The notes under the pieces were generated by a model. The model was not told the origin of the DNA, ran no database searches, and saw only the letters and a list, made by a program, of their open reading frames with translations. A stretch of DNA of 64,000 nucleotides from Liolophura sinensis. Taxonomy: Eukaryota > Mollusca > Polyplacophora > Chitonida > Chitonidae. Both the position numbers and the translations under genes were made by a program. The stretch covers positions 29,361,764-29,425,763 of the forward strand of contig NC_088306.1 in NCBI RefSeq assembly GCF_032854445.1. Reading direction: 5' to 3'. Positions 35,601-48,245 of this stretch are shown piece after piece. Position 1 is the first letter of the stretch. Each line of letters starts with the position of its first letter.

Positions 35601-36137
35601 CAGTCAACTGCCAGCGGATTTCTTGCGAAAGCCCAAATTACTCAGCGTCCGATATTCCTTCGTGTTAGACAACAATTAATTTTAATAACCAAAGGGCTAA
35701 CTGGTAAAATCTAGAAGCGGCTAGGACGATTTGTTAGCACTACATATATAATTGTTCACATGAGAAGACACGAAGAAAAACCCAGAGTTGGGGGTGAGGA
35801 AGAGTGGCATCCCGTTGACATTTGACAGGAACAATCTTGATTTTTTTTTTGCTGTGTGGTGTTCTAGGGAGGAAAAATATTGACCAGAGAGTAGAATTGG
35901 TGCAAGTCAAAATTTGTCAAAAGCAAATTTATCCAATCAACCTTTCAGGCAAAATAAAATCATGGTATGATTTCCAATACGACGCTGGAAGTTGGACTCC
36001 AAACTGTCCTACTGCAACCTGAGTGTAAGCGTTTGAAGTCCACAGCTAAACATAGGAATTCATCTTCCATAATTAATATTATTATATTACTTGATAATTA
36101 TGACAAATTATGCAATCACTTGTACATGTTTTAACGG

Positions 36138-36400
36138 ACTTCCGTGGTAGGGAGGTTAGTTTGTTAACGTTGCACAATAGCCTCAAAAGTTTCGCCAGTG
36201 CGGTGGCTGTGAGTTCAAGCCTACCTCATGCTGGCTTCGTCTCCGGTTGTACGTGGGAAGATCTGACAGCAAACTGTGGATGGTTGTAGGTTTAGCCTTG
36301 GCTCTGCCCTGATTCCTCCCACCACAATGCTGGCCGCCCTCATGTAGGTGAAATATTCTTGAGTACGGCGTAAAACACCAATCAAGTAAATAAATAATTA
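36138..36400 (+). mobile_element. SINE family A, full length, in transporter intron 1
   Basis: Head ACTTCCGTGGTAGGGAGGTT, box B-like GTGAGTTCAAGCCTACCTCA, body, tail GGCGTAAAACACCAATCAAG and (TAAA)n. It ends about 80 bp before exon 2. Confidence 0.9.
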
Positions 36401-36482
36401 ATAAAAAAAAAATAAGTAATTCACCTTTAAGTTAAAAGTAAAAATGTTCTTAATATATTCGCGATGTAATCTTTGGTAAGAG

Positions 36483-36689
36483 TTGAGATGGTGTCTGTGT
36501 CCGGCCTCGCTGGGATGGGAGCATCGCTGATGGAACCATTTATCACCGGCAGGTTAGGGCACCGGGTGGGATACCTTGTCATCTGGGCAACCACTTCCGG
36601 TTCGGCTCTACTCATGTGGATGGCCGTGGTCTACCGGAACTTTTTCAGCCATTGGCCGAGCTTTATATGTATCCTTCAGTTTGTAATGA
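36483..36689 (+). CDS. MFS transporter exon 2 (TM2-TM3)
   Basis: Acceptor GGTAAGAG is weak, but entry at TT gives the phase needed after exon 1. Encodes VEMVSVSGLAGMGASLMEPF with GRLGHRVGY (the MFS motif A position after TM2), then TM3 and the start of TM4 (CILQFVMS). Donor GTAAGT is strong, leaving phase 1. The GRLGHR loop is the reason for the MFS call. Confidence 0.75.
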
Positions 36690-37859
36690 GTAAGTATATA
36701 GCGTTTCTTTATACGATGCAAATTGTAAGAAAAACGAAACCAAAAGTCATTCAAAAGAACGCATCATAGTAACACGCCTTACCCCACTTTCGACCTAGGC
36801 AGGTAATGTAGCAAATGGATTACAGTTGGTAAAAAACTACTGTCAAAAATTATGGTACAATTTTACAGCAATATTGTCATAAACACTTTTCAGAGTAATT
36901 GTACAAACTGTAAATATTTCTGTCTTTAAAGAAAGCTACAGATTAGCAATAATACAGCTGATTCACCGTTGTAAAAGTTTAACATTAAATTCTGCATTAT
37001 TTTTTTACAGTTAAACTTACAGTAAATTTACATACAGCTTTGCATGTCTGTAAACCCAGTTTGATAACTAAGCGCATAATTTCATTTTGATGTCACAATT
37101 TAAAAACGGATCATTGCCCTCTCTGCTAAATCGGATGTTCTAATAAAATAAAATAAATATACAAATAAAAAGCGTTACTGAATGTTGCTCCCGTTTTGGC
37201 TATCGTCCAGTGAACCCAGTGAATATGCACACCCAGAATGCTGCATGTATCCATACAGTTCGTTCTATTTTTATCCTGGAAAGTGTGCTATTTTTTTATA
37301 CTGGAAAGTGTGTTAGTTTTTACTGACGCCTCATCATTCTTTATGGTCTTTTGTCCCGAAAATATTTGGGTTCTCTCTGGTGGGTCAAGGATGTAGACCA
37401 CGACCACAAACCTTGTTATGCTGGTCTAATTTTTGCCACACCTGCCCTCGGGTGGGTATTCGGTCCTTCCGGAGCTCAACCCTCCCCTCTACTCACTGCA
37501 CCCCCTTCTCCTCGCCCATGCATCCGTGATGAAACCCGATCTCTGTCAATGACATGAGTAAAAATTTACCTTCAATTCACATCCCAGCTTTGTTCAGTCA
37601 CTTTGTAACAACAACATGTTACGGCTGACGATGTTACAAGCGTTTCCACTGATCATTTTGGGTTACGTTTATTGGCCATGTATATCCGATTTTAAGCTCT
37701 TTCAGCAGAGGTTACAGACGGCAGGCTTCGGGCTACACGAGAACAGTAAGGGCTTTTAATAGTCGTGCCATATGAAAGGGCCCAAGGTGTTCAAATCTAC
37801 GTAAATGAAGTTAGACTGCAGATTCGCAGTTAGCGGTTAGCTAATCAACGGGGATTGGA
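36690..37859. other. First part of transporter intron 2; no gene
   Basis: AT-rich, with several short TACAGT/ACTGTA inverted motifs at 36820-37050. No exon is needed here, since exon 2 and exon 3 join in phase. Confidence 0.5.
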
Positions 37860-38650
37860 CATTATTTCTGCAAATTATATATTGGGCTATGTCTTAATTA
37901 AAACTGCACATACAGATATCATACTTGGTATATTACTGGCACTTAATACAGACTATCACCTGATTCCAAAACTTCCCGAATCTGACACCAGGGGCGCTTC
38001 TGTAATTAGTAGTCTGGATAGCAGTCTGGCACATATATCCATTAATACACCACCTACAGACATCCTACTTGGTACATAACTGACACTTAATACAGGCTGT
38101 CACGTCATACATATAATTTCCGATTCTGACACTAGGTGGAGCTTATGTTAAAAAAACAGCCTGGCCCATATCTCCATTAATACTGCATCTACAGATATCA
38201 TACTTAGTACATTATTGACACCCAATTCGGGCTATCACGTGAAGCCAGTCTGGTTTCATAATTATTACTGCACCTACACATGTCATGGTACATTATTGAC
38301 ATTTAATGCAGGCTATCACGCCATGTAAATTTTTCCCGATTATGACAACAAGGGGCGCTACAGTGACCAGTAGTCTTAATAGCAGTCTGGTACATATATC
38401 CATTAATACACCACCTACAGACTTCATATTTGGTACATTATTGACACGCAATGCAAGTTATCATGTGATGTCAATAACTTCCTGTTCTGACACAAGGGGG
38501 CGCACCTGTAAATAGCAGTCTGGCCCATATCTCCATTAATACTGCACCTATAGACATCATACTTGGTACGTTAATGACACTTAATAAGGGCTATCATGTC
38601 ATGTATAAAATCGCCCATTCTGGCAGCAGGGGGTGCTTCTGTGAATGTTA
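37860..38650 (+). repeat. Satellite of about 135 bp, some six degenerate units
   Basis: Recurring blocks CATATATCCATTAATACACC, GACATCATACTTGGTAC and GGGCTATCACGT at about 135-bp spacing, with one shortened unit near 38162-38250. Lies in transporter intron 2. Confidence 0.85.
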
Positions 38651-38684
38651 TCAATGTACCAAATCATGTGCGCAATTCCCAAAA

Positions 38685-40380
38685 TTATGCTGTTTTAATA
38701 CGGCATCCGCATGTCCTACACATGCACATGCAGCAGTGTTTATAATACGTCATCCGAATGTCCTACACATACACATGTAGCAGTGTTTGTAATACGTCAT
38801 CCGCATGTCCTACACATAGACATCCAGCAGTGTTTATAATACGTCATCCGCATGTTCTACACATACACATGTAGCAGTGTTTATAATACGTCATCCGAAT
38901 GTCCTACACATACACATGCAGCAGTGTTTATAACACGTCATCCGCATGTCCTACACATACACATGTAGCAGTGTTTATAATACGTCATCCGCATGTCCTA
39001 CACATACACATGTAGCAGTGTTTATAATACGTCATCCGCATGTCCTACACATACACATGTAGCAGTGTTTATAATACGCCATCCGCATGTCCTACACATA
39101 CACATGCAGCATGTTTATAATACGTCATCCGCATGTCCTACACATGCACATGTATCAGTGTTTATAATACGTCATCCGAATGTCCTACACATACACATGC
39201 AGCAGTGTTTATAATACGTCATCCGAATGTCCTACACATACACATACAGCAGTGTTTATAATACGTCATCCGAATGTCCTACACATGCACATGTATCAGT
39301 GTTTATAATACGTCATCCGCATGTCCTACACATACACATGCAGCAGTGTTTATAACAGGTCATCCGCATGCCCTACACATACACATGTAGCAGTGTATAT
39401 AATGCATCCGCATGTCCTACACATACACATGTAGCAGTGTTTATAATACGTCATCCGTATGTCCCACACATACACATGAGGCAGTGTTTATAATATGCCA
39501 TCCGCATGTCCTACACATACACATGTAGCAGTGTTTATAACACGGCATCCGCATGTCCTACACATGCACATGTATCAGTGTTTATAACACGTCATCCGCA
39601 TGTCCTACACATACACATGTAGCAGTGTTTATAATACGTCATCCGCATGTCCTACACATACACATGTAGCAGTGTTTATAATACGTCATCCGCATGTCCT
39701 ACACATACACATCCAGCAGTGTTTATAATACGTCATCCGCATGTCCTACACATACACATGCAGCAGTGTTTATAATACGTCATCCGCATGTCCCACACAT
39801 AGACATCCAGCAGTGTTTATAATACGCCATCCGCATGTCCTACACATACACATGTAGCAGTGTTTATAATACGGCATCCGCATGTCCTACACATACACAT
39901 CCAGCAGTGTTTATAATACTCCATCCGTATGTCCCACACATACACATGTAGCAGTGTTTATAATACGTCACCCGCATGTCCTACACATACACATGCAGCA
40001 GTGTTTATAATACGGCATCCGCATGTCCTACACATACACATCCAGCAGTGTTTATAATACGTCATCCGCATGTCCCACACATAGACATCCAGCAGTGTTT
40101 ATAATACGTCATCCGAATGTCCTACACATGCACATGCAGCAGTGTTTGTAATACGTCATCCGCATGTCCTACACATACACATGTAGCAGTGTTTGTAATA
40201 CGTCATCCGCATGTCCCACACATGCACAAGTAGCAGTGTTTATAATACGTCATCCGCATGTCCCACAAATACACATCAGGCAGTGTTTATAACACGTCAT
40301 CCGCATGTCCTACACATACACAAGTAGCAGTGTTTATAATACGCCATCTGCATGTTCCAAGATATACATGTGACAGTGTT
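38685..40380 (+). repeat. 47-bp satellite, about 36 units
   Basis: Unit of 47 bp containing CAGTGTTTATAATACGTCAT, then CCGCATGTCCTACACATACA and CATGTAG. About thirty-six copies with point variants such as CGGCATCC, CATCCAGCAG and GAATGTCC. It occupies the second half of the transporter's intron 2 and ends about 165 bp before exon 3. Confidence 0.97.
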
Positions 40381-40544
40381 TATGTAAGCCCCACCCCCTA
40401 TACACCGCTGTGTAGCTCAAGCTTTCAACCTCAACCTGGATGGTGCGCGACTTCTGGGACACCCTGTATCCTTACCATTTTCTGTGTAATTTGTTGTATT
40501 TGTACTCCATTATAACGTACTTGCTTTATATTTGTTCTATCCAG

Positions 40545-41648
40545 GTCTGAGTCAAAGCGCAGGAAGTACAAGACTGACGTCAATATCCATCCACAATATA
40601 GATGCGAAGCACACGGGGAAAATTGTTGGCTTGGGCCACGCGGCTATTGCCGCAGCCAAACTCGTATACGGGGGCTTGTTTCAGTTGTTATTCGCTGATG
40701 ACCTGGAAAACTTCTTCTTGGTGGTCGCCGCCATATTCGCTGTGTCAGTAGGAATCTGTCCCTTAATTCATACGCCAAGAGATGCGAATCCAGGGGAAGT
40801 GACGGTGAAAACCGTTTTGCTCGGCAAGCTGCATGACAGCAACAGGGGCAGAGCCGATGACCAAGCAGAGGTGCACACCAGTGCAGGAAGCCTTTACGTC
40901 GAAGACAGAATCCACACAGATCCGGAGCGGAACCAAATCAACTGCAACAATAACGACATTTGACACCGATGACCACTCGTCCAGTGGAGACATTTCCTCT
41001 AGTGAATCTGACCAAAGCCTGTTCATCACCATGATAAGCTCAGGCTATTTCCATCTGACTTTCTGGCCGTCTGTCATTATATACAGTATCATGTTTACCT
41101 ATATGAACAATATAACGTCAATAGCTCACTCTCTCGAGTTCGTACAACCCATGTACTTAGTTTACATTCTGTCCGTTACAATAGTTTCTGGTCGCTTATT
41201 CTTCGGTTTTATCTTCGACAAGTTCAAATCAATTTTTGAATTTTTGAGTGGATTTTTGCTTGTGATATCAGGATCCCTCTCCATGTGTTTCGCAATAGCT
41301 CTCCTAGTTTTGAGACTTGGCGATATCAGTTTATATTTTTTGACGTTGTTTTTAGGTATCGCCGTGTCAATTGGTATAACCATTCCTACGTTACTACTAG
41401 CCGCTCGATTTGGACACACAACGTATCCCTACATAATCGGATGCCTATACTGCTTCACGGGCTTTTTCTGCCTATTCTTCCAGGTTATGGTTGGGATGCT
41501 GTACGACAGAACGCTCTCCTTTGACGGTTTTTGCTAGGGACCTTTCTGTTTTTATTTGTCGTCTATTGTATTTTTATTCGTCACGGCTTTCTTTACGGGT
41601 GTGCATGTGGTGAACTTTATCAAAAATGGACACCCAAAAGGTCAATGA
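40545..41648 (+). pseudogene. MFS transporter exon 3 (TM4-TM12), frame-broken
   Basis: Acceptor TTCTATCCAG, entry GT CTG AGT in the phase exon 2 requires. Frame 1 gives SLSQSAGSTRLTSISI and HTGKIVGLGHAAIAAAKL (TM4-TM6, in the style of nodulin-like/MCH1-type MFS proteins), then enters the central loop and stops at 40961. The loop and TM7-TM11 continue in another frame (open 40833-41537). That frame meets TAG at 41535, yet TM12 follows in the same frame (GPFCFYLSSIVFLFV... to TGA 41646). With exons 1-2 the full protein would be about 480 aa, normal for a 12-TM MFS carrier. Substrate unknown. One loop frameshift and one nonsense codon suggest a recent pseudogene or assembly error. Confidence 0.7.
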
Positions 41649-42150
41649 TGATGACTCCTGATAAATTCACAAACACCTGACGAGAGCGTGTTCCTTTTCA
41701 CATTTGTTAAGGTGATCTTGTTATACAGCATATCATAACACTGTACAGAAGTTGGATCTCACTGTTGCAGTGACCATTTGTAATCGGGACAGTGCCCTTG
41801 TGTGCGCATGTCCAAAAGAGTGGATACCATATTTGTATGAAGGCCTTAGTCTGTTGTATTTTGCTTGATGTGCCAGCAAGCAACTGGACAGTTTAACCAT
41901 GCCTCATGAAATCTTTTTTCCATAAATTTTCTCGTACATTACGATCCTTGGGACATAATGACCTTGAAAACATGATTTTCTAAAAAAGAGTAAACGGGTG
42001 TGTACACAAGAAATTAAGAGTTACTAACTCTTAAGAAAATGGCTCGTACGCTACACGTACAAAGGTACTATTCCTGCTCGAAGGAGATCACACGTTTGAT
42101 GTGATATGGTTTAAATTATGATAAAAACAATGATCAATATATATACATAC

Positions 42151-42154
<4 letters not shown>
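41649..42154. other. Downstream of the transporter; no gene
   Basis: Probably 3' UTR and spacer; no clear polyadenylation signal close to the stop. No coding region. Confidence 0.45.
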
Positions 42155-42185
<31 letters not shown>

Positions 42186-42600
42186 TGTATGTATGTATTC
42201 CTTTGTTGTATTACGTCGTCTTAATAATTGTTCAGTCATATGAGGAGGAGCCATTGAGTGTGTATGTATGTATGTATGTATGTATGTATGTATGTATGTA
42301 TGTATGTATGTATGTATTCCTTTGTTGTATTACGTCGTCTTAACAATTGTTCAGTCATATGACGAGGAGCCATTGAGTGTGCGTACTGTAGTGTGTCTTC
42401 TTGCGGCAGGATGAGTTCATTCCGCTACAGAGGTATCACCCCACCCAGTAACATTATACTGACACTGGGCCAACCAATCACTTTATACTGACATCGGGCT
42501 AACCAAACACTTTATACAACCAATCGGACCAGCCAGTACTGTTTCCGTGCTCTTTTTTAGCTCTACTGATGACGTGGTAATACTGTTGACAACGTATTCA
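42155..42600 (-). mobile_element. SINE family B with TGTA microsatellites and a tail duplication
   Basis: Two near-identical tail segments (TTCCTTTGTTGTATTACGTC ... GAGCCATTGAGTGTG) are each preceded by a (TGTA)n tract (42152-42199 and 42258-42318). They are followed by the family B body (CTTCTTGCGGCAGGATGAGT). The duplicated tail is probably microsatellite-driven. YVCM-type frames here are by-products. Confidence 0.75.
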
Positions 42601-44965
42601 GGTACAAGCAAATACCTGGGGCGTTCACTGCGTAGGGCTTAATTAAGCGAGACCCTGGAGACAAAATCAATGAACAGAAAAGCAAATAAATATTCTTTGG
42701 GCTATTATTCAATCAGGGTTTTATAGGGTGGTGTTTAAAAGGTCCTATTTCACTGAGGAATTTTCAAACCATTTGCACTACACCATTTTGGGGCGCAGAG
42801 GGGGTGGGGTGGGGAGAGTAGGTAAGAATTCAAACTTTGCTCTCCGCCTGGTGGGTTGTAGTTTAAAATTGGTAGGTAGTGCAGGTTTGGTTGGTGTTCT
42901 TGAGTCCTTCATAATATAGGTAATTCAGTTTATGCTGGAGGATTATACCAAACAAAATTTCAGACTAAGTCGTTTAATGTCAGATTATTTATTAACAGTT
43001 TAAACTGGAAAACAATCACATTAATTCATTAGTACCGTAAACGCGTGAACTGCCTTGGTAAAAATAATTAAGAAAAATTATTGTAAAACATTTAAATATT
43101 TGTGGATCTATATACTATCCACAACAGTATTATCTCCTTATTGTATGTATGAATTGCGTTACGTCATCCGTCCAAGGCAAAGATGTGAAGTATAAGTGAA
43201 GTATAAGTCAGATGAAGGAGTATTTAACATAGTCCATAAAATAGCTTGATTTATTCTCCCCCCCCCCCCCCACTCACACACAATCTTCCCCCTACTACTC
43301 TGATGTTTAAAGGAGAGAAAAATTTTTATAATGACACCTATAGACTAAAAAGAGCACTTTTTCTATCTGGTGGTGCCCGCTGCATAACTTTTCAATTTTT
43401 CCTCGCCATACACGTAAAGCCTGAAAACGGCAAAGTTTGCTTAAATCGCCGAGTCCATCGCGTCCTCCATCTTTAACATCCTGTAATTTATGCTGGGGGG
43501 GAGGGGGGTGTTGCCTCTCAGCCGATGAAAATTGTTAAAACTACCGGCTTGTTCGTTTAAACTTGGAACCTACGTCCAACATTCCGGTTTCCCGATCGTC
43601 AAACGGAAACGAACTGTACTGTTCGCTACCCTTTGGGAAGAAGAGTTCCACCGGGAATGCACGTACTGCACTTCGGCGGGTTCTAAAGGTTATGGAGTCA
43701 CGCGTGTTAATTTACCATGTAATACCCTATGTATTAAATACTGTTGTTCTTAGGAACTATCCAAGTGTTGCAGGCTATAATGTATTCGTAAAGCGTGGAC
43801 AATGTTATGAATTAATGCATAAAGCTACATGTGCAGCCCTGTGTTTAAATGCTGATATCTTACCTATGCTTTGGCAGGTAAGAGGCCATATGCATTTTCA
43901 TTTCAAAGCACATAAAACGGCGTTTTATGAAGGTATGTATAATGTTAAAAATTAAGGAGCCCCTGTTATTTATTTATTGTTTTTTTATATTATTTTTTTG
44001 TTTGTTTTCTATTTTTCTTTTGTCTCGGTATCCCCGTCGGCTAAATATAAGCTGAACTGAACCGAAGGTAGAACTAAGCCATGTAAAACTATGTAGGCCC
44101 GCATGTCCCATGACATGACAATTTATCGGCTGCATAACACAGCCTTCTTTAAATATTGTTGTTCTTGAGAATTATTATAGCGTTGGACAATAGTATGGAT
44201 TAAATCTTGTGAAGAGGCAAATTACATATATGCATATTAATGAGAATTCGATTCGGTGTATTTCCGATAAAGATCTTAAACACTTAACATGAATACATTG
44301 AGAGTTCTGCCAAAAAAGGGACAAACAAGGTGTAATCAGTAGTGCAGTGTGGTGGGTCGGATAGTGTCTGCGGGTGGAGAAGGCATCATGTCAAACAAGC
44401 TGATCGTTATATATAGGCTTACGATGATGTTAGAGTCTTCATGGGGATATGATGGGCTATAGCTGTGGACAAGTATGAACTCAGTTGTCTTACAGTAAAT
44501 ACAGGTAAATGTTAACCGTTAAGAGCACGTTTGCATTTCAATAGAGTAGATGTCCAAAAAACAATCAATGTTTAATCGAAATAAAAGTATGAGAGACACG
44601 TTAAATATAAAATAAAAGACGACATCATATAATGAGAGCAAAAACGGAGCAACTACCACAGTGTGATAGTTGGCAAGTGGTCACACTTATCGACTGAAAT
44701 CCGGCCTCGCATCTATTTTTCAGCAAAAAAGTCAGTTCAGAAACAAATCACTACCTAATAACTGAAAACATAAAACCCTAAGTTCTGATGATCATGGATT
44801 ACATTTACTACTGACTATTTATCTACTACTGGCCTACTCGGAAACCGCAGCATGGCATGGTCACTCTCCTACACTACGATGCGTGATTAAGAGTTTCAAC
44901 ACATAGACAAATATCCTCAGATAGCTTTGCGACGTGGCAATATATGGGATATGCTGAGATATGTT
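42601..44965. other. Gene-free stretch
   Basis: No gene is recognised. The frame at 43563-43955 (130 codons) has no known motif and no flanking gene signals. C-run at 43257-43272 and G-run at 43495-43510. Confidence 0.5.
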
Positions 44966-45221
44966 TGATTTCTTTATTTATTTGATTGGTGTTTTACGCC
45001 GTACTCAAGAATATTTCACTTATACGAGGGCGGCCAGCATTATGGTGGGAGGAAACCGGGCAATCCACGACCAGCCGCAGGTTGCTGCCACACCTTCCCA
45101 CGTACGGCCGGAGAGGAAGCCAGAATGAGCTGGAATTGAACTCACAGCGACCGCATTGATGAGAGACTCCTGGGTCATTACGCCGCGCTAGCGCGCTAAC
45201 CAACTGAGCCACGGAGGCCCC
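44966..45221 (-). mobile_element. SINE family A, full-length reference copy
   Basis: Minus strand: head GGGGCCTCCGTGGCTCAGTT then GGTTAGCGCGCTAGCGCG (a clear tRNA box A), box B-like GAGTTCAATTCC, a conserved body with CGGCCGTACGTGGGAAGG, and the tail GCGTAAAACACCAATCAAAT with (AAAT)n. About 255 bp. This copy shows most plainly that the family is tRNA-derived and Pol III-type. Confidence 0.93.
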
Positions 45222-45811
45222 GCTGAGATATGTTTTCCAAAGACAATTTTATAGCATTAAGAGGATAATCAACGCAAATGAATTTAACTATTCATTTATG
45301 TGACTGTTATTCATTTATGTGACTGTTATTCATTTATGTGACTGGTTTTAATTAAGCACGATAATAACGTGTACATAAGATATGTGAGTCAAGGAACCGA
45401 GAAGAGTCCATTGGAAATCACCGCCTCCTGGCAACCACCCGACAGACCTCCTGACGTAAAGATGCAGCCAGCTGGAATCGAACTCAGTTCCACACGTCAT
45501 GCATTAAGGACGTCGGACAGAATTTCCACCCGCTGAACATACCACTGGTCATGACGAAAGCGTATTTAAAATGTTATTTATTAACGTATTCCTGTATGAA
45601 AGTCGAATGACATAGTCGACATTTCCATGCATGTTTTAAATTAAAATAAAAACAATACTTATAGTATACTCCAATGCACTTTCTACGTGTAGTACAAATA
45701 AGGTCACATGTCCGAATACAGCCCCTGACATTATTTATTGAGAGGTGTTACAGGTTACCGCGCGGTACATTGTTTTCCACAGGCCGTGTCCGGATTCCTC
45801 CACCCATATAA
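45222..45811. other. Spacer with SINE-C-like remnant; no gene
   Basis: Three TTCATTTATGTGACTGTTAT-type repeats at 45291-45345, then a family C-like fragment at 45385-45540 with GCTGGAATCGAACTCAG (box B region on the minus strand). Confidence 0.5.
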
Positions 45812-46140
45812 TATGTGTATGTGTGTATACTCGGGAATTAAGGAGTACTTCACACTTTTTCAGTTATATGACGACGAGGAATCGTTACGTGTGTGTGTAT
45901 ATAGACCATGCCTTTTTGTGGCAGAGCGAGCCCATGCCGCCAAAGTGCTGACACCAATGAAGTATCATACCGAAGAGGCCAGACATGACACCCCACTAAG
46001 TCACATCATCCTGACACCAGTCCATCCCGTCATGTTTCCTTGCCCTAAGCCCTCCGTTCTCAAAGTCAAGCGAAGCAGCAAAAAGTACTTATACCACTAT
46101 TCAAATCTCTGCCCCGCCTTTCATCCGCTCTAACCAGTAG
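45812..46140 (-). mobile_element. SINE family B copy
   Basis: Tail-side sequence with TTTTTCAGTTATATGACGAC, body GCGAGCCCATGCCGCCAAAG and GAAGTATCATACCGAAGAGG, as in 4560-4660. The frame at 45738-46133 is SINE sequence, not a gene. A family A tail on the plus strand (GGGCGTAAAACATCAAATGA) follows at 46165-46240. Confidence 0.8.
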
Positions 46141-46654
46141 TTCCGCCAGTAGTTCTACCCATTTAAGCCTGACTTCATATAGTAAAGTAATACATTCTAG
46201 GGCAGGGCGTAAAACATCAAATGAATAAATAAATAAATTATATTAGTCCTTTATGTAATTAATATGTGGAGCTAATGACTGTAGCCTGGTATGGAGATAA
46301 GGTGGCAAACAGCAAAGGTCACTGTGTTACATGTATATTACAATATCATAACATCATGATCTGCATCCATTGGTCAAACAGATAAGCCAGCGAATGGACA
46401 CCTTGAATGGACGGGAATGGACACCTTGAATGGATGGGTGTGTCCTCAATGAAGTTTGACCATCACATATTCATCAGCGAGTAATGAACTGTCTGAATCG
46501 TCAGTTGGAGGAGAAAGCCTGAGAAATATTGAAGAAGATTCATGAAGTTGTATGTCCCTTTTCTAATGGTATACAAGACAGTCATCTATTAAATGGTCAT
46601 AAAAAATACCTTTGCCCGACAGGAGAAGGCCTACTAGTTAAATTTGGTATTCAT

Positions 46655-46832
46655 GCAACAGTCAGTGGTCAGTTTTATGGGTAGGGGAAACCGGGCTGTC
46701 TAGAGTGAAGTGAGGCCCATAACTTGTTAATTCGCTGACAAATCTCCTGACTTAAAACCGCAAAAGAGCAAGGGAGAGCAGGCTTCGAACCTGCGACCTC
46801 GCTGTCTGCGTATCAAATCGCTTCATTTAGGT
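46655..46832 (-). mobile_element. SINE family C, head and body
   Basis: On the minus strand GCAGACAGCGAGGTCGCAGG then TTCGAAGCCTG gives a near-canonical tRNA box B (GGTTCGAAGCC). The body ends with CCCATAAAACTGACC. Relatives at 35455-35600, 48110-48245 and 50880-50950. Confidence 0.75.
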
Positions 46833-47964
46833 GAGGGAATCAGCCAGAAGGACGCCCACTATCCGAAAGGGATGTTTATATGCAAAAGTCATAAAGACAC
46901 TGTACAATGAAGTTAAAAAAGCTCGAGATTCGCTTGGTTTTCCTCCATGCTTGATATCCATGTACACACTACGTATAGAAGCTATACATCTGTTTAATTT
47001 AGTACGGTGAAACACAACTATACTGTCTAAGAGCGTTTTGACGTTTTTTTAAACAACATTTTTTAAACAGTAATATAAACTCGGGATTACAAAAACATAT
47101 TTTTCAGCATTTTGTCTTTCATTCCTCACTGTAAGCACAGATAACTTTTCATGTGCATAACCTGGCAAAACCCTTTGTGGATGCACTCGACATGTCAGTT
47201 AGCCGCCAAGTCCTCTGCTTAAAACTTATGTTGTTGTCTAACGCTATTACACACAGTCACACACAAACAAAACTCATGCAGCACACCACAAGAAAAGCAG
47301 ATCATTCATTTACATGTAGTCTACAATTCAACTGGCTCGTGTTATAATTTGCTAAGTATTTTACATGCGTCTTAATCAAGCTTTTAGTCAACATTTTCAT
47401 GACGCCTGAAAGGCTTGCGTCCTACTGATTGATTGATAGACAGATTGATTTTTATGGAAACTGAGCCTTGTTTCCATAAAATTAAATTTAAGTTTTCTTA
47501 GCCATTCCCATCAATGGTGGCAATCTACATCAAACCCACTCCATTTATACGTTCACGTATACAAAATGTATCAAACGGTATGAATGTGGTTGTTCTCTGA
47601 AAAATAAAATTAAGTATAGGCAGTGTTTATCCATTTATTTTAAGATTTTAGCTCTTATATGTGTCTGTCTATTTTTTTTATTCTATTAGAGTTTTATGTC
47701 GTATTTCAATAATAACAATAATCTGCTGTCTCCGCGAATAGATTACATTATTTTAATTTTCCTGATAGAATTTCCCGAAAATTCTTCCCCAAACATTTTT
47801 CCAGCTCTAAAACAATACTGTCGTTAGATTATACTCTATAAGAGATAAAATAAAACTCATTTGTTAAGGTTATATTATACTAAAAATGTAAAAAAATACA
47901 ACAGCATCAGGGTTTAAAGTAAAGATGTATATTTCCGTAAAAACATATTGAACTCCGCACAATA
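46833..47964. other. Gene-free stretch
   Basis: Nothing recognised apart from AT-rich sequence and a short family B tail-like piece (TTTTATGTCGTATTTCAATA) near 47690. Confidence 0.5.
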
Positions 47965-48245
47965 TCTTGTATCCAGCTCTGCCTTTTAACCATCCGTAAG
48001 TCGCTATCGGAACTTCCCACGTTTGAGCAGAGAGGGAATCAGCATGAACTGGACTTGAACTCCATTGTGGGGGTTTGATGCACGACTCAGTAATATAGTT
48101 CTTACTATACGGCGGTATACATTCTGCTTCATGAGTGAAACTGAACAGATCGCCTGGGTAACCCCCACACGTTACCAGGCATTTGACAACCATCCTGACA
48201 AACTCGCAGACTAAATGGATTCGACCACGCGACCTCAAAAGGTTA
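47965..48245 (-). mobile_element. Adjacent SINE-A and SINE-C fragments
   Basis: 47965-48090 carries family A head-side sequence (CAGCATGAACTGGACTTGAA). 48110-48245 carries family C body and a box B-like GGATTCGACCACGCGACC. The 148-codon minus frame over this area is repeat sequence. Confidence 0.6.

Noticed and set aside
38685-40380. Regularly spaced repeats that resemble a CRISPR array
   Set aside because: The whole unit, not only a repeat part, is conserved; there are no unique spacers and no cas genes, and the DNA is eukaryotic.
42161-42343. YVCMYVCM frame
   Set aside because: Translation of (TGTA)n tracts in a SINE.
43563-43955. 130-codon plus frame starting MEPTSNIPVSRSSNGN
   Set aside because: No recognisable motif, no homologous partner in the window and no supporting gene signals.
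44966-45221. Possible functional tRNA gene
   Set aside because: Box A is tRNA-like, but no cloverleaf can be closed and the sequence continues into a repeat body found in many copies; it is a SINE.
45738-46133. 131-codon plus frame
   Set aside because: Coincides with a SINE family B body; the same sequence recurs non-coding at 4560-4780.
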